A stretch of DNA of 64,000 bases, taken from positions 2,852,001 to 2,916,000 of the forward strand of contig NC_089180.1 of the NCBI RefSeq assembly GCF_947507565.1, read 5' to 3'. Under the pieces are notes generated by a model that had not been told where the DNA came from, did no database searches, and saw only the letters and a program-made list of their open reading frames with translations. This DNA is from Oscarella lobularis. Taxonomy: Eukaryota; Porifera; Homoscleromorpha; Homosclerophorida; Oscarellidae. This document shows, piece after piece, positions 10,096 to 21,745 of the stretch (within the stretch, counting starts at the first letter, position 1; every line of letters starts with the position of its first letter). A program made the position numbers and the translations under genes.

Positions 10096-12404
10096 ACGTT
10101 GACGTAGCCACAGGACCTAATTTCTGTTTATAAACATAAACAAGGTACGTGAAAACGTTTTTGTCATAACACCGGCCGTTAGAGCTAAGGGATAATTTGG
10201 GACAATTCGAAGTCCATCCAAAAGACGCTGATTTAGGCAAAGTTTAGTAAAATTCTTGGAAAGCATCCAAGAAAATTAGGAAAATGGTTTATACTACATT
10301 CGACTAGACGCTCCAAATTTAAAAGTTTTGACCATGCCCCCACTCAAAAATGTTTGGCGCGCTTTGCGCGCCAAAATTTTGAATCCCCCATTTCACAGAG
10401 CGGGCTGGCTGTTTTCGTAATATTCCAACGCGTTTCATACCAATTTTGCTCTCTCTTCGAAAAGACTGCCATTTCCGCAGAGACGAGACGTTCGTACGCG
10501 TCTGGGCTTAGAAACTGCATTCGCCTTAAAGAAAAAATAGCGTTTTAAGCCTTCCTTAATTAACTCGGAAAGTTTGCTCAAGGCAGTTCAACGTTCTCCT
10601 TTGATTTTCCAAGCGAATGACGAGTTGCGCAGCAGATGCATCGTAGTAGTCGCCGCGTTTCGCTCGAATTCGGTCACGAATTGCCTCGAAACGAACTTCG
10701 TCCCATCAATCGTTCTATATTACGTGAATCGAACGCCTGTATCTTCGTGCGGCGAAATGAGCGGCGAAAAACAACGAAAAGACGTACCTAACAGCGTTTT
10801 CGTTTCGTCGTGGCCACGTTTTCTTCACCATCTTGTTCGATGCAGGTGCGATATCTGTCGCCTCTCATCCAAATCGTTATGCAATATTTCGTCAAACCGG
10901 AATCGAAATCAGTTTGCCTTTTGACACCTTCTTTTGAAAGAGCCAATGAATACCAACAGCGGAAACCAGCAAGCCAATCAGAGCGATGGGCGGGTCATAG
11001 TATATAAGCAGAGCGCGCCTCCCATTTTCTTCATTTGCGGCTGAGAGTGGATGCGTCGTGGAGCAATCTGCGTCTCGTTCTTGACGAATCGACCCGGGAG
11101 CTTTGGCAAAAGGCAATTCTGGACAGTTGACTCAGCGTGGCCCACGGTATAACGGAGCCTGCAGCAATGAGGGGCTTCGGCCTTGGTCAACGCACTGGGA
11201 TTCGCGATTACTGCGGTCTTATTGTCACTAATGGGCACGACTCACGTTAGGTTCGAGTGAAAAACGGCTGAGAGGGGTGTTAAACCATGGCCTGGTTGCC
11301 GGCACTTTTCTCACCCAAACGGGCAATCAGGTGCAGAAGGATAGACATCGACCTCAAATAGCGCGGCTAGCCGCGAAGCTCAAGCGCGACGTCCTCCCAG
11401 GGCGCGCGCGGGCCAAGCCCGTGCGCACCCTGGTGTTCGGGTAGGCCAAAGGAAGTCTCCTTGATCTTTGCCTGCCATGCCCTGAAGGCACTGACGAGTA
11501 GCCTGACCGTCCTTTGAAGCGTCATGTCTGTATCGTTTCAAAAGATGATACGGCACAAAGCCAAAAGCGAATCGAATTGCGTTTTTTCGTCTCCTGTCAG
11601 TGGCTTGGAAGCCTGTAATCAGTTGATGAAATGTCTCGATGAAGAAGCAGCAGAACTGAGGGTGTCGTCAAATATATTCTGACTAACCGTCTGTGGTAAA
11701 TGATATACACAGGGAAGCAATCCTTGTTCTGCCATTAAATCGATCCAAAGGTGCAACAGTTTGCAAGTGCGAAGAGCATGGAAGGCTCTTTGCGCTCTCC
11801 CGCGCGCTACAAAAAATTTCGAATACGCGAACCCTCGTCATAAAGGATGGACGAGCGAACGGAAGAAACGATCTTGTCAGCAAGAAAAATTGCTTTCGAT
11901 GATTGACGCTGTGGAGCAATGTCGCTGCTTCTCTAGGACGTGAACACTTTTCCGCCTTCGCCGTAGTTACATTTTCATTAACGAAATCGAGAAGATAATA
12001 ACGACCAGTGACTTCCATCTCCAGCTTTAAGGGTCAGCCAAAATCACGTGATGACGGGAGTTTCATATCCCTCTTTTTCTCTTATATCTCTGATGTATGG
12101 CTATCGTACGCTGCTCGCGGTTAGGTGAGGTAACAATTCGTATTAGAAGCCTGTGTTAGTGCCATCGGGTGAAGAGTACTGGTCTTCTATTTTTGCAGAC
12201 AACGCAAGCTGGCAAGACTGTTCTTACACCTCAGCCCATTCGCTCATGCGTCCAATAGACAAATTGTCTATAAGCAGAATTCTGACAGAATAACACCACT
12301 GCTGATAATAATAAACTGTTCTTACTTGTTTGGCAGTGGCTCTCAAGTTGTTTCCGCTGCTACATCTGCCATGGTAACAAGTGCAGTGCGGAGAACAGCT
12401 CTGT
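10096..12404. other. Mostly non-coding, with a promoter-like TATA and a GC-rich block
   Basis: At 10350-10375 there is a palindrome TTGGCGCGCTTTGCGCGCCAA, comparable to GCGCGCTTTGCGCGC near 43985; it is probably a transposon terminus. At 11001-11007 TATATAA lies in a GC-rich setting (GGTCATAGTATATAAGCAG) about 35 bases before a possible start region, a credible core promoter. The GC-rich block 11340-11460 follows. The frames at 11683-12018 show no family resemblance. Near 12043 the TCACGTGAT...GGAGTTTC block of 646-690 recurs. I see no clear gene. Confidence 0.35.
11001..11007 (+). promoter_or_regulatory. Possible TATA box
   Basis: TATATAA inside a CpG-rich context followed by GCGCGCC. It is a textbook core-promoter arrangement, but no recognisable transcript follows, so the call is tentative. 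Confidence 0.25.
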
Positions 12405-12689
12405 TTAGACAGTATCGAATAACCTCGTTTTCAAGTATGCAGTTAATGCCAGTGTCCAGTTTTTTGTCAAGAGCATCGAGTTCTTGGCAGCAGTAACATT
12501 CTCTGTACATGTTTCAATGATTTCACAATTCTCGCACTCAATCCAATCTGTAGAGCTTAATCTTTGGTCAGGGTTGTTTAAAAAGTCAAGGGGATCTTCA
12601 TCTTCAGAATCAACGCTCTCTGACAGCACCCCTTGTTCTGCTAATGGTTCAAAATTGAATAGATGAAGCTCCTGTCCCTGAGATTCCTG
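12405..12689 (-). pseudogene. P2X7-type C-terminal (ballast-like) domain exon, decayed
   Basis: After an acceptor (TTGTCCGCAG) the frame reads SEDEDPLDFLNN, then RLSSTDWIECENCEIIETC, then NWTLALTAYLK. The pattern RL-x-x-TDW-x-x-C-x-x-C-x-x-M/I-x-T matches the cysteine-rich intracellular domain of P2X7-like proteins, which is very numerous in cnidarian and fish genomes as a separate module. Several of the later cysteines (E-C-x-C-C) are missing, so metal binding is probably lost. It lies head-to-head with the RecQ-like remnant; from memory the two modules often occur near each other in invertebrate genomes. Confidence 0.4.
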
Positions 12690-13092
12690 CGGACAAAAAA
12701 TGGCCACGTCTCAAAAGTACGCCAAAAACAGTGCTGCAAGCAGTACTGAGCTGACTAGGGTATGGGGCTACTGTGTAGAAGGGAACGCGTCAATTGGGTT
12801 GCTTACTCAAAGCGGCTAGCATCTTCAGAGATGCTAGGAACATCAATTTTTTCTCGGAACGTGCCGCTGAAAATAGCCTCGCGTGGCTAGGCCCTTTTCC
12901 CTGATGTCCCGGATACTCCGAGAGGGGAATAGGAATTTAACGCAGTTAAATGTTGTTGATATCTATTGGACCGACGCGCCTACGATAATGCTGGGTGGGG
13001 GCGGGGGCTAATCAGTCCGTCTACTACAGCGCCAGTGAGAAGGTGGCTATCGTGGTTCTCTCTTCGTCATATTCAGTCACTCTCACTTTGCT

Positions 13093-14232
13093 ATGGACGC
13101 CGCGGACGACGTAGAAGATGGTGCCAATGCGCAGGCAGGCGCTCAAGCTCAAGCTCAACCTCCCCAGGCAGTGGCGCTCGTCGCCCTGGAGCAATCGATC
13201 GCGCGGTCAGTCGAGGCGATTGCTATTGATGAAGCGCACTGTGTGGCGGAATGGTAATCCGTCAGTACTTATTGAGGTTTAATTCTTATGTTCCTACATC
13301 TTTTAGGGGTTATGGTTTCAGAAAGGACTTCTGCAAGCTAAAGTGCTTACGGCAGCACTCAGACTGTCCCGTGATGATTCTGACTGCAACAGCCACACGC
13401 GCTTCGATGAAAGTTATCTGCACAAGAGTTGGAGTTGCAGATCCAATTTACCTATTAAAATCAATAAATCGACCAAATGTTTACTTCTCGTTCCTTCCTA
13501 TGAAGAGAACTCACGAGGTTTGAACGTGGTCACTGTATTTTCTGTTCGTCTCATAATGGGTTTTCAGCTGTCACTGAAGCCAATCATAGATGCCACGGAA
13601 AAGGAGGAAAATAATAAAACAGTTCAAACAAAGGACATGGCAGCCTATCTCTGGTCACTGCTTCGTCATGCAGTAGCCATCCATCATTCATCACTGAAGG
13701 CAGAAACAAGACGGAAAGCTGCAGATGACTTTAGAACTGGACGGAAGTGTGTTATTGTCGCCACAATTGGATTTGGAATGGACAGATTATATTTCTTAAC
13801 ACATTTGGATGAAGAACTATCTCTTCTCAGGGTATTGACATACCAGACGTCCGTTCAGTAGTATGCTATGGGCTTCTGGCTTTTGTTGAACTTCTGTTTT
13901 AGGTAAAAACATTTCCATTCACTCGTGGGCCGGAAGGACTTTCACAGGCTGATCTTTATCAGATGTTTGGGAGAGCTGGACGGGACGGACAGCCTGCAAC
14001 AGGCATTGTACTGTACAGGCCAGCTTCTGTCAAGGGAAAAGTTGACAAGAATGTGACATCACTCCTAACAAGCAAGCAGTGCATTAGGAGAAGTTTCTGC
14101 CGCTTTTTGGACTCGCCGTATGATGAGGACACGCAGAAGAACTTCCAGTGCTGCCGCTACTGCGAGTATGATCCCGCTGACCCGTACAAGTTCTTCGTTT
14201 ATGGGAACAATGATATGACGCGCGAATTCTGA
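13093..14232 (+). pseudogene. RecQ-family helicase remnant, N-terminally truncated and chimeric
   Basis: Starting at ATG 13093 the frame reads MDAADDVEDGANAQAG, an AQAQAQ linker, then directly into AIAIDEAHCVAEW (motif II). A 55-nt intron follows (GTAATC...TTTTAG). Later exons give YGFRKDFCKLKCLR, MILTATATRASMK (motif III), NRPNVYFSF, then RHAVAIHHSSLKAETRRKAA, VIVATIGFGM (motif V), GIDIPDVRSVVCYG, and QMFGRAGRDGQPA (motif VI), ending with a zinc-binding-like C-rich stretch and TGA at 14230-14232. Motifs 0, I (Walker A) and Ia are absent, so it cannot be an active helicase. Two junctions lack a GT donor: the exon ending FGM is followed by GACAGA, and the one ending CYG by CTTCTG. It is therefore most likely a pseudogene or a captured fragment in a transposon. 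Confidence 0.75.
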
Positions 14233-14469
14233 CTCCGAAATTTCAAAGGACACAGGCGGTACTGCCGATCTTGCACAAGTCCAGCCAAGCGCTAACACTT
14301 CACGCAGTTTTGAACCCATTGCTCAGGACCAGATGAAAGACACTTGTATATTACGTTATGTTAAGGTGTATAAAAAAGGCATTCATCAAAATCGGCAGCA
14401 GCCATTAATTAACAAGCCTGAACACATTCATTGCGTTAAGTAGTGCATATTCTGGAGCGAACTTTTTCT

Positions 14470-14799
14470 TTTCCTTTTCCTACTTTTGTACGTCTTCCTC
14501 TTCCTCCTTATGCTTCTTTTCCTCCTTATGCTTCTTTTCCTCCTTAGTCTTCTCTTCCTTCTCTTCCTCCTTTTGCATCATTAGCTTTTGCTGGCGACGC
14601 TGGCCACCGCCCTGAATGTCGTCGATGACGGAGGCCAGAATTTCTACAGCTCCGCCGCTTGGGCGAAGGAATCGCCATGGCGGGATCACTAAATCACGGG
14701 ATCACGGCCGCGACCGCGGTTGACGTTGTCGTCTTCGCCGCCCCCGCGGCCGCGCCCAGCGCCGCCCGTTCCTTCGGTCGCTTTTGCAGGTGAGGACAT
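14470..14799 (-). other. Lys/Glu-rich repeat frame and Gly/Arg-rich short frame
   Basis: On the minus strand ATG 14799 opens a 35-residue frame with RGRGGGEDDN and NRGRGRD, ending in TAG. A second frame from ATG 14689 contains QKEEEKEEKTKEEKKHKEEK, with a 12-residue-scale repeat (KHKEEK). They are out of frame with each other by an apparent duplication of GGGATCAC. Together they could be one RGG/KE protein broken by a frameshift, but low complexity alone may explain them. Confidence 0.25.
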
Positions 14800-14869
14800 T
14801 TTTGCGCGCTATGACAATAGACATCTATACGTGACGTATCAATAAAAAGTTTAGGCACGTGTTTTATTT

Positions 14870-15240
14870 ATTGATTTAAAACGGTAACAGCGGTAGGAGG
14901 CTCCTTATGATGGCTATCCAAGCCATCATTATCTTGTATAATATGATAATAGACCGACTATATATAGACTTTAGATCCTAAATTAATTTGCTTAGTTTAC
15001 TGGCGCATGTGCAACATACGCAGTAACTCGCGCATGAACCGGACTCGCGGTCTACGTAACGAAGCATTCTCATGTTTGCTGTGAAACGTAAAATTCGAAC
15101 TTTTGGCCGCCTGCTTAATATACTCGCACTCCCTTTGGCCACCTCGTTGGTATTGGTTTCTTTTGGTAGCCATTGTCTAACGCCTCTCGTGAGTATTAGA
15201 GGCAAACCTCCCACGAGTGCGCGTCGTTAATTAATTGGTT
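14870..15240. other. Non-coding stretch with a short perfect palindrome
   Basis: TGATGGCTATCCAAGCCATCA at 14908-14928 is an almost perfect inverted repeat. The rest is AT-rich without a recognised exon. Confidence 0.4.
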
Positions 15241-15299
15241 TGAATGTCTTGTCGGAATTTGTCTAATGTCTAGATAGCCTTTTTGTTTCGAAGTCGGAA

Positions 15300-15654
15300 G
15301 ATACTGCCTTTACCTGGTAGAGATTTCAAACTCCCGTTCGATATACTCTCCAAACTTTAATAACACACTTGAACGATGTGTGAAGATTTCTAAATAGGTC
15401 AATTCTTCAACAGTAACCACACTTTTCCGTTGCTTCATGATGTACCACAGATGTTCAATTGGATTGAGATCCGGACTTTGGGCAGGCTTAGCCACTTCTA
15501 AGCTTTTGTCATCTTTAGCAGTTGTGAAACTGCTGAGGTCGACTGTGAATTTAAGAATGTCTCCTTCCTGATAGGGACGCTCAGTTCGATTTCCAGGCTG
15601 CAGTAATACCTTCAGAATTTCCCCAGTGCCTAGATCAACAAAAATTAGACTCAC
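15300..15654 (-). pseudogene. Tc1-like transposase C-terminal fragment
   Basis: The frame has AQSPDLNPIEHLWYIMKQR, the third acidic residue region of Tc1-type DDE transposases, followed by a helical tail. It begins in unrelated sequence and lacks the first two catalytic Asp regions. A second copy of the same family lies at 44415-44880 with high similarity over 15300-15500. Confidence 0.8.
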
Positions 15655-17227
15655 TTATGGCAGCACTATCGTAATTTACTAGTAAAGTATTGGTTTACTT
15701 TAGTAAAGAACGCGTAAAAAAATCGGTTTTGACTGGTGCTTTACCAAAGCAACGGCAAAATGTACCTTTTAATTGCATAATGGTTGTCATACACTAGACA
15801 GTCCATATAACAAAATGTTCGAGTGCATATGTCAATAAGGGAGCATAAAAAGGGGCCCCGCTGTCAAGAAACCAAGTTTTGGCTTCCTGGCACTTTCCCA
15901 ACGACATACAAACGCTTCATTCTGTGCGTTCTAGTCTTGGGGCACAGAAAATAGCCAAAGAATTCAATAACTTGGTCTGAAGCACAACGACGCTCCGTAA
16001 GGGCATGATGGCCTCTCAATAAAAGGGTCTCATTACGCAATCGCTCTTAGGAACTAGCACAAAACGGCATCAAAGTGAGCAACACTAGCAGTTTAAACAG
16101 CACAGACGTCGCTATCATAGCTGGTTAGACGTGTATTCCTGTGTTTGATTATACGGGCTATGTCCAAGCAGACGATTTCAAGAGATTCTCACTCTCTTGC
16201 GCGCGCTAAAATCGAAAAGATTACTGCTGTTAGGCTGCCCAGTATATTCTTTTTTTAAAATGACAAGTTCGTATTCACGAGCATGGATTTTAGACGCAAA
16301 AGCTTATACGTACTATAGGTGCAGCTTAGAGAGAAAACTTGAATTAAAACGGGCACTTTTTAAACAAATCATATATATAAATATAACTTATAAAGGTTGC
16401 CATTATATAAACTTATACTGTATTTTCTGCATGGTTTAGAGCTTGCTCTTTTTCTGGTTTACCAGTTTTCTCCTAAGCTGGAAATATTAAAGAATTTGCT
16501 AAAGACATCAGGAAATATCAATTCTAGACGTCGTCATAATGCTGCCTGGTATCGTGAAAAATTTTGTAAGAGACACAACGGAAATGAAATACAAAGCACG
16601 GATTTGTTATTTACAAAATCTGACGCTAACTGGCATCGCTGTATTGATGTCAGCAACGGTGGAGATACCGTCGAGCCGCCAAAAATATCATTGCGGACAA
16701 TTTATTGTTCCGAGCAATTGATCGCAGAGACATTTCTATGAGTCTCGTTCGCGTGTTGTCAAAAGGGCGTTCAATTATGGGCGAGTTTGTGATTAGCAGA
16801 CTTAATGGGTATTTAATTAGAGCATGAGGGCGTTTGGGTCTGCGTCCCGCCCTTCCTCAAAATGACATCAAGCACCCCGTGCTTTTGATAAACAGACATT
16901 GAGCCAAGCAAGAGTGGCTCAATGCTAGTTTGAACAGGCCCTCCCCGAGTACGGATCGATCAATCTTTTGGTACCACCGCGCCGGGAGACTACGGTATTA
17001 GAGGCCGTCTCTCTTCCAGGAGGGTACCGGTGGGGTGGCTGATGACGTCGTGGCTCGCCCGACACTTTTTGGAACGAGTGGCCATTGCTTTTGCGGTGGC
17101 TGCCTTGGGCTACGAAGCGTATAAAACTCCGCGCTTTAATATCCAAGAAACACTAAACACAAGAAAAAAAGGAAACAAAAAGAAACACACACAAACAGAC
17201 AAAAAAACAGGTCAATCCCTGTTTAAT
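15655..17227. other. No recognisable gene
   Basis: The longest plus-strand frame (16397-16741) reads RRRHNAAWYREKFCKRHNG and ANWHRCIDVSNGGD. It has protein-like composition but no family I know and no clean splice sites. 16830-17150 is GC-richer, with a TATA-like GTATAAAAC at 17119-17127. AT-rich blocks fill the rest. Confidence 0.3.
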
Positions 17228-17704
17228 TTAGCACCTGACTGAGGTGTCAACAGAGCTAACAGATACACAAACAGAGGAATGGAGAACAATACACTTAACT
17301 TTACGAAGAAGAATACGAGCATTCTCGCGCTGGAGACAAACCGCCATATAACGTCGCCAGTACGCGAGAAAACTATTTTTGTCATTAAAAAAGTCGATCG
17401 ATGGGCGTTCTGCTACTTGCTGGAGGATGCGTAGCGCATTCGGACTCCAGCGAACAAAGACTTCCATCAGAAGCGGCTCAAAGAGGTAGCCTAACTTGTT
17501 TGCCTCTTCCCGAAACTTCTTGATCTTATAGTTATCTCGCTGGGATGCTGCTTGGCCGGCATTCTTTGCACTCTGCGGCAAGACGGTTGACGCTTGAGGG
17601 TGCGCGATGCTTACGTCAAGAAGCAGCTTCTTAACGTCGTTAAAATTGAAGACACCAATGTCCGGCCGCCTATTACTGTTGTCAAATTGGTGTTCTCTCT
17701 CCAA
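17228..17704 (-). pseudogene. Retroelement C-terminal domain (best local copy)
   Basis: A 158-residue frame contains NRRPDIGVFNFNDVKKLLLD, then VSIAHPQAS, KNAGQAASQRDNYKIKKFRE, LGYLFEPLLMEVFVRWSPNA, ERPSIDFFNDKNSFLAYWR and VCLQRENARILLRK. The RPD...D-x-S/T-x-x-HP...A...R-x-x-K-x-x-K-Y/F order is that of the conserved region downstream of reverse transcriptase in a class of invertebrate retroelement proteins. The N-terminal RT is absent, and an (AAAT)n run on the sense strand just upstream marks a truncation point. It pairs with the remnant at 2728-3046. Confidence 0.5.
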
Positions 17705-17743
17705 GTCGCATACATTAATTTCAAGCCGAAAGGCATTTATTGC

Positions 17744-17770
17744 TATTTATTTATTTATTTATTTATTTAT
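17744..17770. repeat. (TTTA)n microsatellite
   Basis: Seven TTTA/ATTT units, adjoining the truncated 5' end of the retroelement fragment. Confidence 0.9.
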
Positions 17771-17774
17771 TGCT

Positions 17775-19052
17775 ATATTAATTAAAGTATCATAACGTCG
17801 TTATCAGGGGTGTCGTGATCAGATATAACTTTAAATTTCACCAAATACGTTTCCGCTTTCACGTCATTTTCAATGAGAAACGACTAAAGCAAAAATTCGC
17901 CAAGATTTGTCATAAACAGATACAGAAGGAGGGAGTAAAGTTACGATGGCACTTCTGCTAGTTGTTCTACCTTTCATTAACATAAAGGGACCAGCACGAA
18001 AACTTCTGCTGGAAATGAAAGGTACTCGTTCTGTATGTTACGAGAACAACCGGATTTTTGAAGATCGGTTTACAACATTAAAAACTGCCGGACAAAAGTT
18101 AAAAAGATGCGGAAAAGTTGACGACGGGGAGAAAAAAACGCAAACTGCAGACGAGCAGTAAAGTCGAGCTTTGAGCACAAAAGGGCCTTGACCAATTATA
18201 TCGAGCATAATAGGTGGCCACGACGGATTTCTCAATCGTCGTGCCGCTCAAGAAAATCAGACGCGGAAGTCGACGCGATATCGTTTGCGATGGATCCAAA
18301 AATGATTAATGCAAGCACTGAGCGGATGACTGAGATTATATTTGTCAATTGAGGAACATAAGAAAGTAATGAGGTTTATATGCTAACCATAACCCTACCC
18401 GCTAACCCTTCCCACTAACCCTTTTCCCAAAACAACAGTCCGGTCAGACACTTGTTCACCCGGTTTGTTACAGTTTTTCAGTCCCGCAAGCCAGCACAGA
18501 CATTTCGTATCTTCAAAATTAAGTGGAAGATTAAGTTAAAACCGCTCTAGAGGAAGACGTGGTCCAATTTCACAAAAGGGTTATTCGCCGAGTCAAAACG
18601 CCTACCGTAAAACTCCTAAGACGCTTCAAAGCTTCTTCAAGTTGCAGCGCTGATTGTTCAAGGTACTGAGGACATGCAACTTTCGGGATATCGTTTGGAA
18701 TCAGCGAAATTGTTGTCTTTAAAACAAATGAATAAGACGATGAAGCGATTTCTATTTAAACCCTTCTTTCAATTTTGCACGACTCCTTCTGTATGATGGA
18801 TCACGAGTCTTCTATTCAGGAAAAAGTAGAGCTTCGGAGTCGCAAAATCGATCATGAATCATACGTAACTTCCAGACCGACACGAACGCCACGCATCCTT
18901 CGAATCTTAGCTTTATCGAGTGCCTCGCTATCCAGTGCAAATGTGTCTCCTGCAGTCATTCTTTTGCCTCATTTTAGCAGTCCTTTGCACATTGCTCCAA
19001 TTGTTGCTGTTTCCGGGAACAATTCTTCCCATTTCAATATCATTTCAGAAGC
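17775..19052. other. No recognisable gene
   Basis: An imperfect telomere-like stretch (CATAACCCTACCCGCTAACC and related, 18386-18427) is the only notable sequence. Short frames such as 17946-18161 have no family resemblance. Confidence 0.4.
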
Positions 19053-19686
19053 TTGATCTTTGCACTTTCTGTTGTCATTCTCGCTATCGGTCCGTTCGGC
19101 GTCCGCATGTCCAACGGTTTGCCCTTCGACTCGGACGCGGCCAAGAAATCGATCGATCGTGTTCTGGCCCTCTTCGCGGCCAAATGCGTTGGCGAAACCA
19201 ACGTCTACGAGCGCTATCTATTTTTGGATCGTCGCCAGGGCGCTTCTGAAGATTTTGAGGAGTATCTTACGGATCTAAAGGCCACCGTGCGTCGCTGCGA
19301 TTACGGCTCTAATGAAGATGCCCTCCTTCGCGATCGCATCGTTCACGGCATCGTGCGCGAATCCGTGCGAAAGCGGCTGCTGTCAAAGAAGGATCTCACG
19401 CTCGAGAAGTGCGTCGCACTTTGCCGTGGCGAAGACCACAAGCCAAGCGCCGACGATGCGCCGTGTTTCGAATCCGAAGCAGACAGTGGACGACGAGCTT
19501 CATGTCGTGCGCTCATCGTCTCGCGGCGCCGCGACGCGCAGCACACCGGCTGCGAATGCTCCCAAGAACGCCCCTTCGGCGAGAAAGAATGAAACTGATA
19601 ACTCCCCCCGCAACACTACGTCTCGACCGCGACGCATTGACTGCCACTACTGTGGTCTAAACCATATCTATGGATGCAAGCACTGA
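19053..19686 (+). pseudogene. Ty3/gypsy gag fragment with zinc knuckle
   Basis: The frame reads YERYLFLDRRQGASEDFEEY, LTDLKATVRRCDYGSNEDAL, LLRDRIVHGIV and LTLEKCVALCRGE, the capsid pattern of gypsy-type gag. A frameshift near 19470 moves the continuation to another frame that ends in a CCHC-like CHYCGLNH...C (19640-19680) just before a stop. There is no pol downstream; 19690-20590 contains no recognisable domain despite several long open frames. A truncated, inactive copy. Confidence 0.75.
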
Positions 19687-20589
19687 GCTCAGCACACGTC
19701 TTGTTTATAGTGTAGCCTACAAACACTTTAATTAACAAATCGCTAACGAAAGATACGTTTGCCGGGCCTTAGTTTACATACGGACTCAAACATATGCATT
19801 CAAACATTATGTTATATCGACTGTCTAGTGGATGACATAACAATTTCAAAAATTTAATTAAACCAGGCGATGAGGTCAAAACGTTGTACACGAACGGCGA
19901 TCATCTGACAATCATCGTCGATATCAACTTAGTTGTGGCAATACCTTCTATTAGTCACTTTCTGACAGGGCCAAATAACAGTTATAGAAGATGTCGGAGA
20001 ATGACTGGCAAGTGTTTTTCAGCGCCTCGCCATATTGTCGCTTTTTGATTTTCCTCGCACGCCTCTGACTTCAAGCAACTCGCGAGCCTTCATCGAATGC
20101 CGCCAGGAGAATGAGTTGGCACCGTTCCGCGACCTGGTGCTGGGCTCGCCGCGCGCACGGAAGGAAGTGCCCAACATCATAGCGTGCGTACGCCAACGTG
20201 CGGTGCACGAAATTTCCGGAGGACGCGCTTCCGCAGCTGGCATATCAACGCATTGTTGTGTGCCCCGCGGAACCGCGCGGAGGTTTTGGTTGGCGCAACG
20301 ACAAGTGGTTTCGCAGATCAACGGTGGCAAACACATGCAGTCAATAATGGTCTCGCGCCGACGGAAACATTCTCGGGGATGTTTTCTACAACCGCGAATC
20401 GTCTGCAAGATGCGATGGTCCGATCCGCCCACTAGCGGGCGGCAGCGCAACGGCAACGGAAAGAGCAGCGACAGGAGGAGCGGTCACATCAGCAAAATGA
20501 GCACGTTGGCGCGTCTTTTTCGCCCGCGGGAATGGCTACGAAAAGAGAAGAGCAAGAAATTCGAAGATACGTGCGAGGAAAGTGAGCCA

Positions 20590-20907
20590 ACACAGAGCGA
20601 AGATCACAACTATCATTTCAAAAATTACATGTGCCAGTGGATTTCTAAGGTTGACCGAGGAGGCCTGTTGAAAGTCAACGGAAGCACGTACGGATTTTTC
20701 TACGCTATGGAATCTGCTGCGCGGCTGAATTTACTTCCTAAATTGTCAAAAGTGGAACATGCTAGAGAGTCGTCTGCAGTCGATATTGTACGTGGTGATC
20801 CTGCAGTAAATCGGTACTGGGATTTAATTGCTTCAAGCCTCACTTATTGGAAAGTGCACTTCTCTCTCCAGTTTGAGGCTAGCAAAAAATCGGTATGCCT
20901 GATCTGA
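20590..20907 (+). pseudogene. Transposase-like C-terminal fragment, family unassigned
   Basis: The end of a long open frame reads NYMCQWISKVDRGGLLKVNG and GFFYAMESAARLN. The W-I-x-x-V-D-R-G-G-L element also occurs, decayed, at 5557-5703. From memory similar C-terminal segments occur in uncharacterised transposase-like proteins of cnidarians. The upstream part of the same frame (20035-20590) is Arg-rich, open in several frames, and not convincing as protein. Confidence 0.3.
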
Positions 20908-21129
20908 GACACAGTTAGTCCTTCGCCCTGTGCTAGTCTTGCGTGGCTATGGCCAGGCTTTGCCGTAGTGAGGGTTAGCGCTTCACTCGGGAGAGAGGCG
21001 CTAACACGCGCTTCACAACGCGAAAAGAAGAAATAATTGCATCCCTAGAAAACGCCGGTTGCTGTTTCCAAGAAATTTTGCGTCAGCAAATCGACAAGAT
21101 CATTAAATGAATACTGGATCTACTGGTAA

Positions 21130-21345
21130 AATACAAACCTGACAGAGGCAGACCATCTCAAAAACGACAGCGAGATGGAAAAGAACCCGACGTTCAAGAG
21201 GCTCTTGCCTTACGGCTAAAGCAGAAAGCCCTACGGCTTAAGCAGAAAGTTCTTCGAGGAGCGATAATATCTCGGGTCTTGTTATAAAAGTCTTTGATGT
21301 CCGATGACGCTGAAGTGCGTACATGTATAAGCAATGGAAAGAAAA
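21130..21345 (+). pseudogene. Pogo-type transposase DNA-binding fragment
   Basis: DRGRPSQKRQRDGKEPDVQE is followed by ALALRLKQKALRLKQKVLRG and ISRVLL. This matches the Tc5/CENP-B-type HTH of pogo transposases (K-R-x-x-G-x-x-P-D-V-E-x-A-L). There is a small in-frame duplication of the LRLKQK unit. Everything after about 21345 is lost. Confidence 0.5.
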
Positions 21346-21745
21346 AAAGATAAGCTCCTAAGGAAACGACGGAGTTTCATCCAACTTCGGCCGACCTAGC
21401 GCGCGATTGCGGACGACCCCCCTGGCCCCAGGAAGGGCTGTACACTACAGACATTTTCGCCTATCGCCACTATGCATTTGTAGACACAAAAACATCGTAT
21501 GAATTTGAAGTTTGCATCTGTCGTTTCGGCCGATTGACTAAAGCGACCAAACAACCGCTATGTTTTGTCGCTAAGGGCGTAGAAACCTGCCTAATTTTGA
21601 GCCTCCGTTCTCGCCCTATAGTTACGCTGCGATAGTGTCTTGAAGACGACTTTTTCCGAAGAGCAAGACTAGAAAAAGACATGTGTGACAATCCGGAAAG
21701 ACGTTGCAAATTAAAATTTGAAACTGAAATCTCACAGGTATCGGT

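Noticed and set aside
11130-11260. Small structured RNA or tRNA gene downstream of the TATA-like box at 11001
   Set aside because: GGTTCGAGT resembles a B-box, but there is no matching A-box, acceptor stem or terminator at the right distance.
18383-18430. Interstitial telomere repeat
   Set aside because: CTAACCC-like motifs are irregular (CCCTACCCGCTAACCCTTCC); too degenerate to call a telomere remnant.
20035-20590. Long Arg-rich plus-strand frame as a gene
   Set aside because: All strands are open here because of composition; only the last ~100 residues (after 20590) resemble a known type of sequence.
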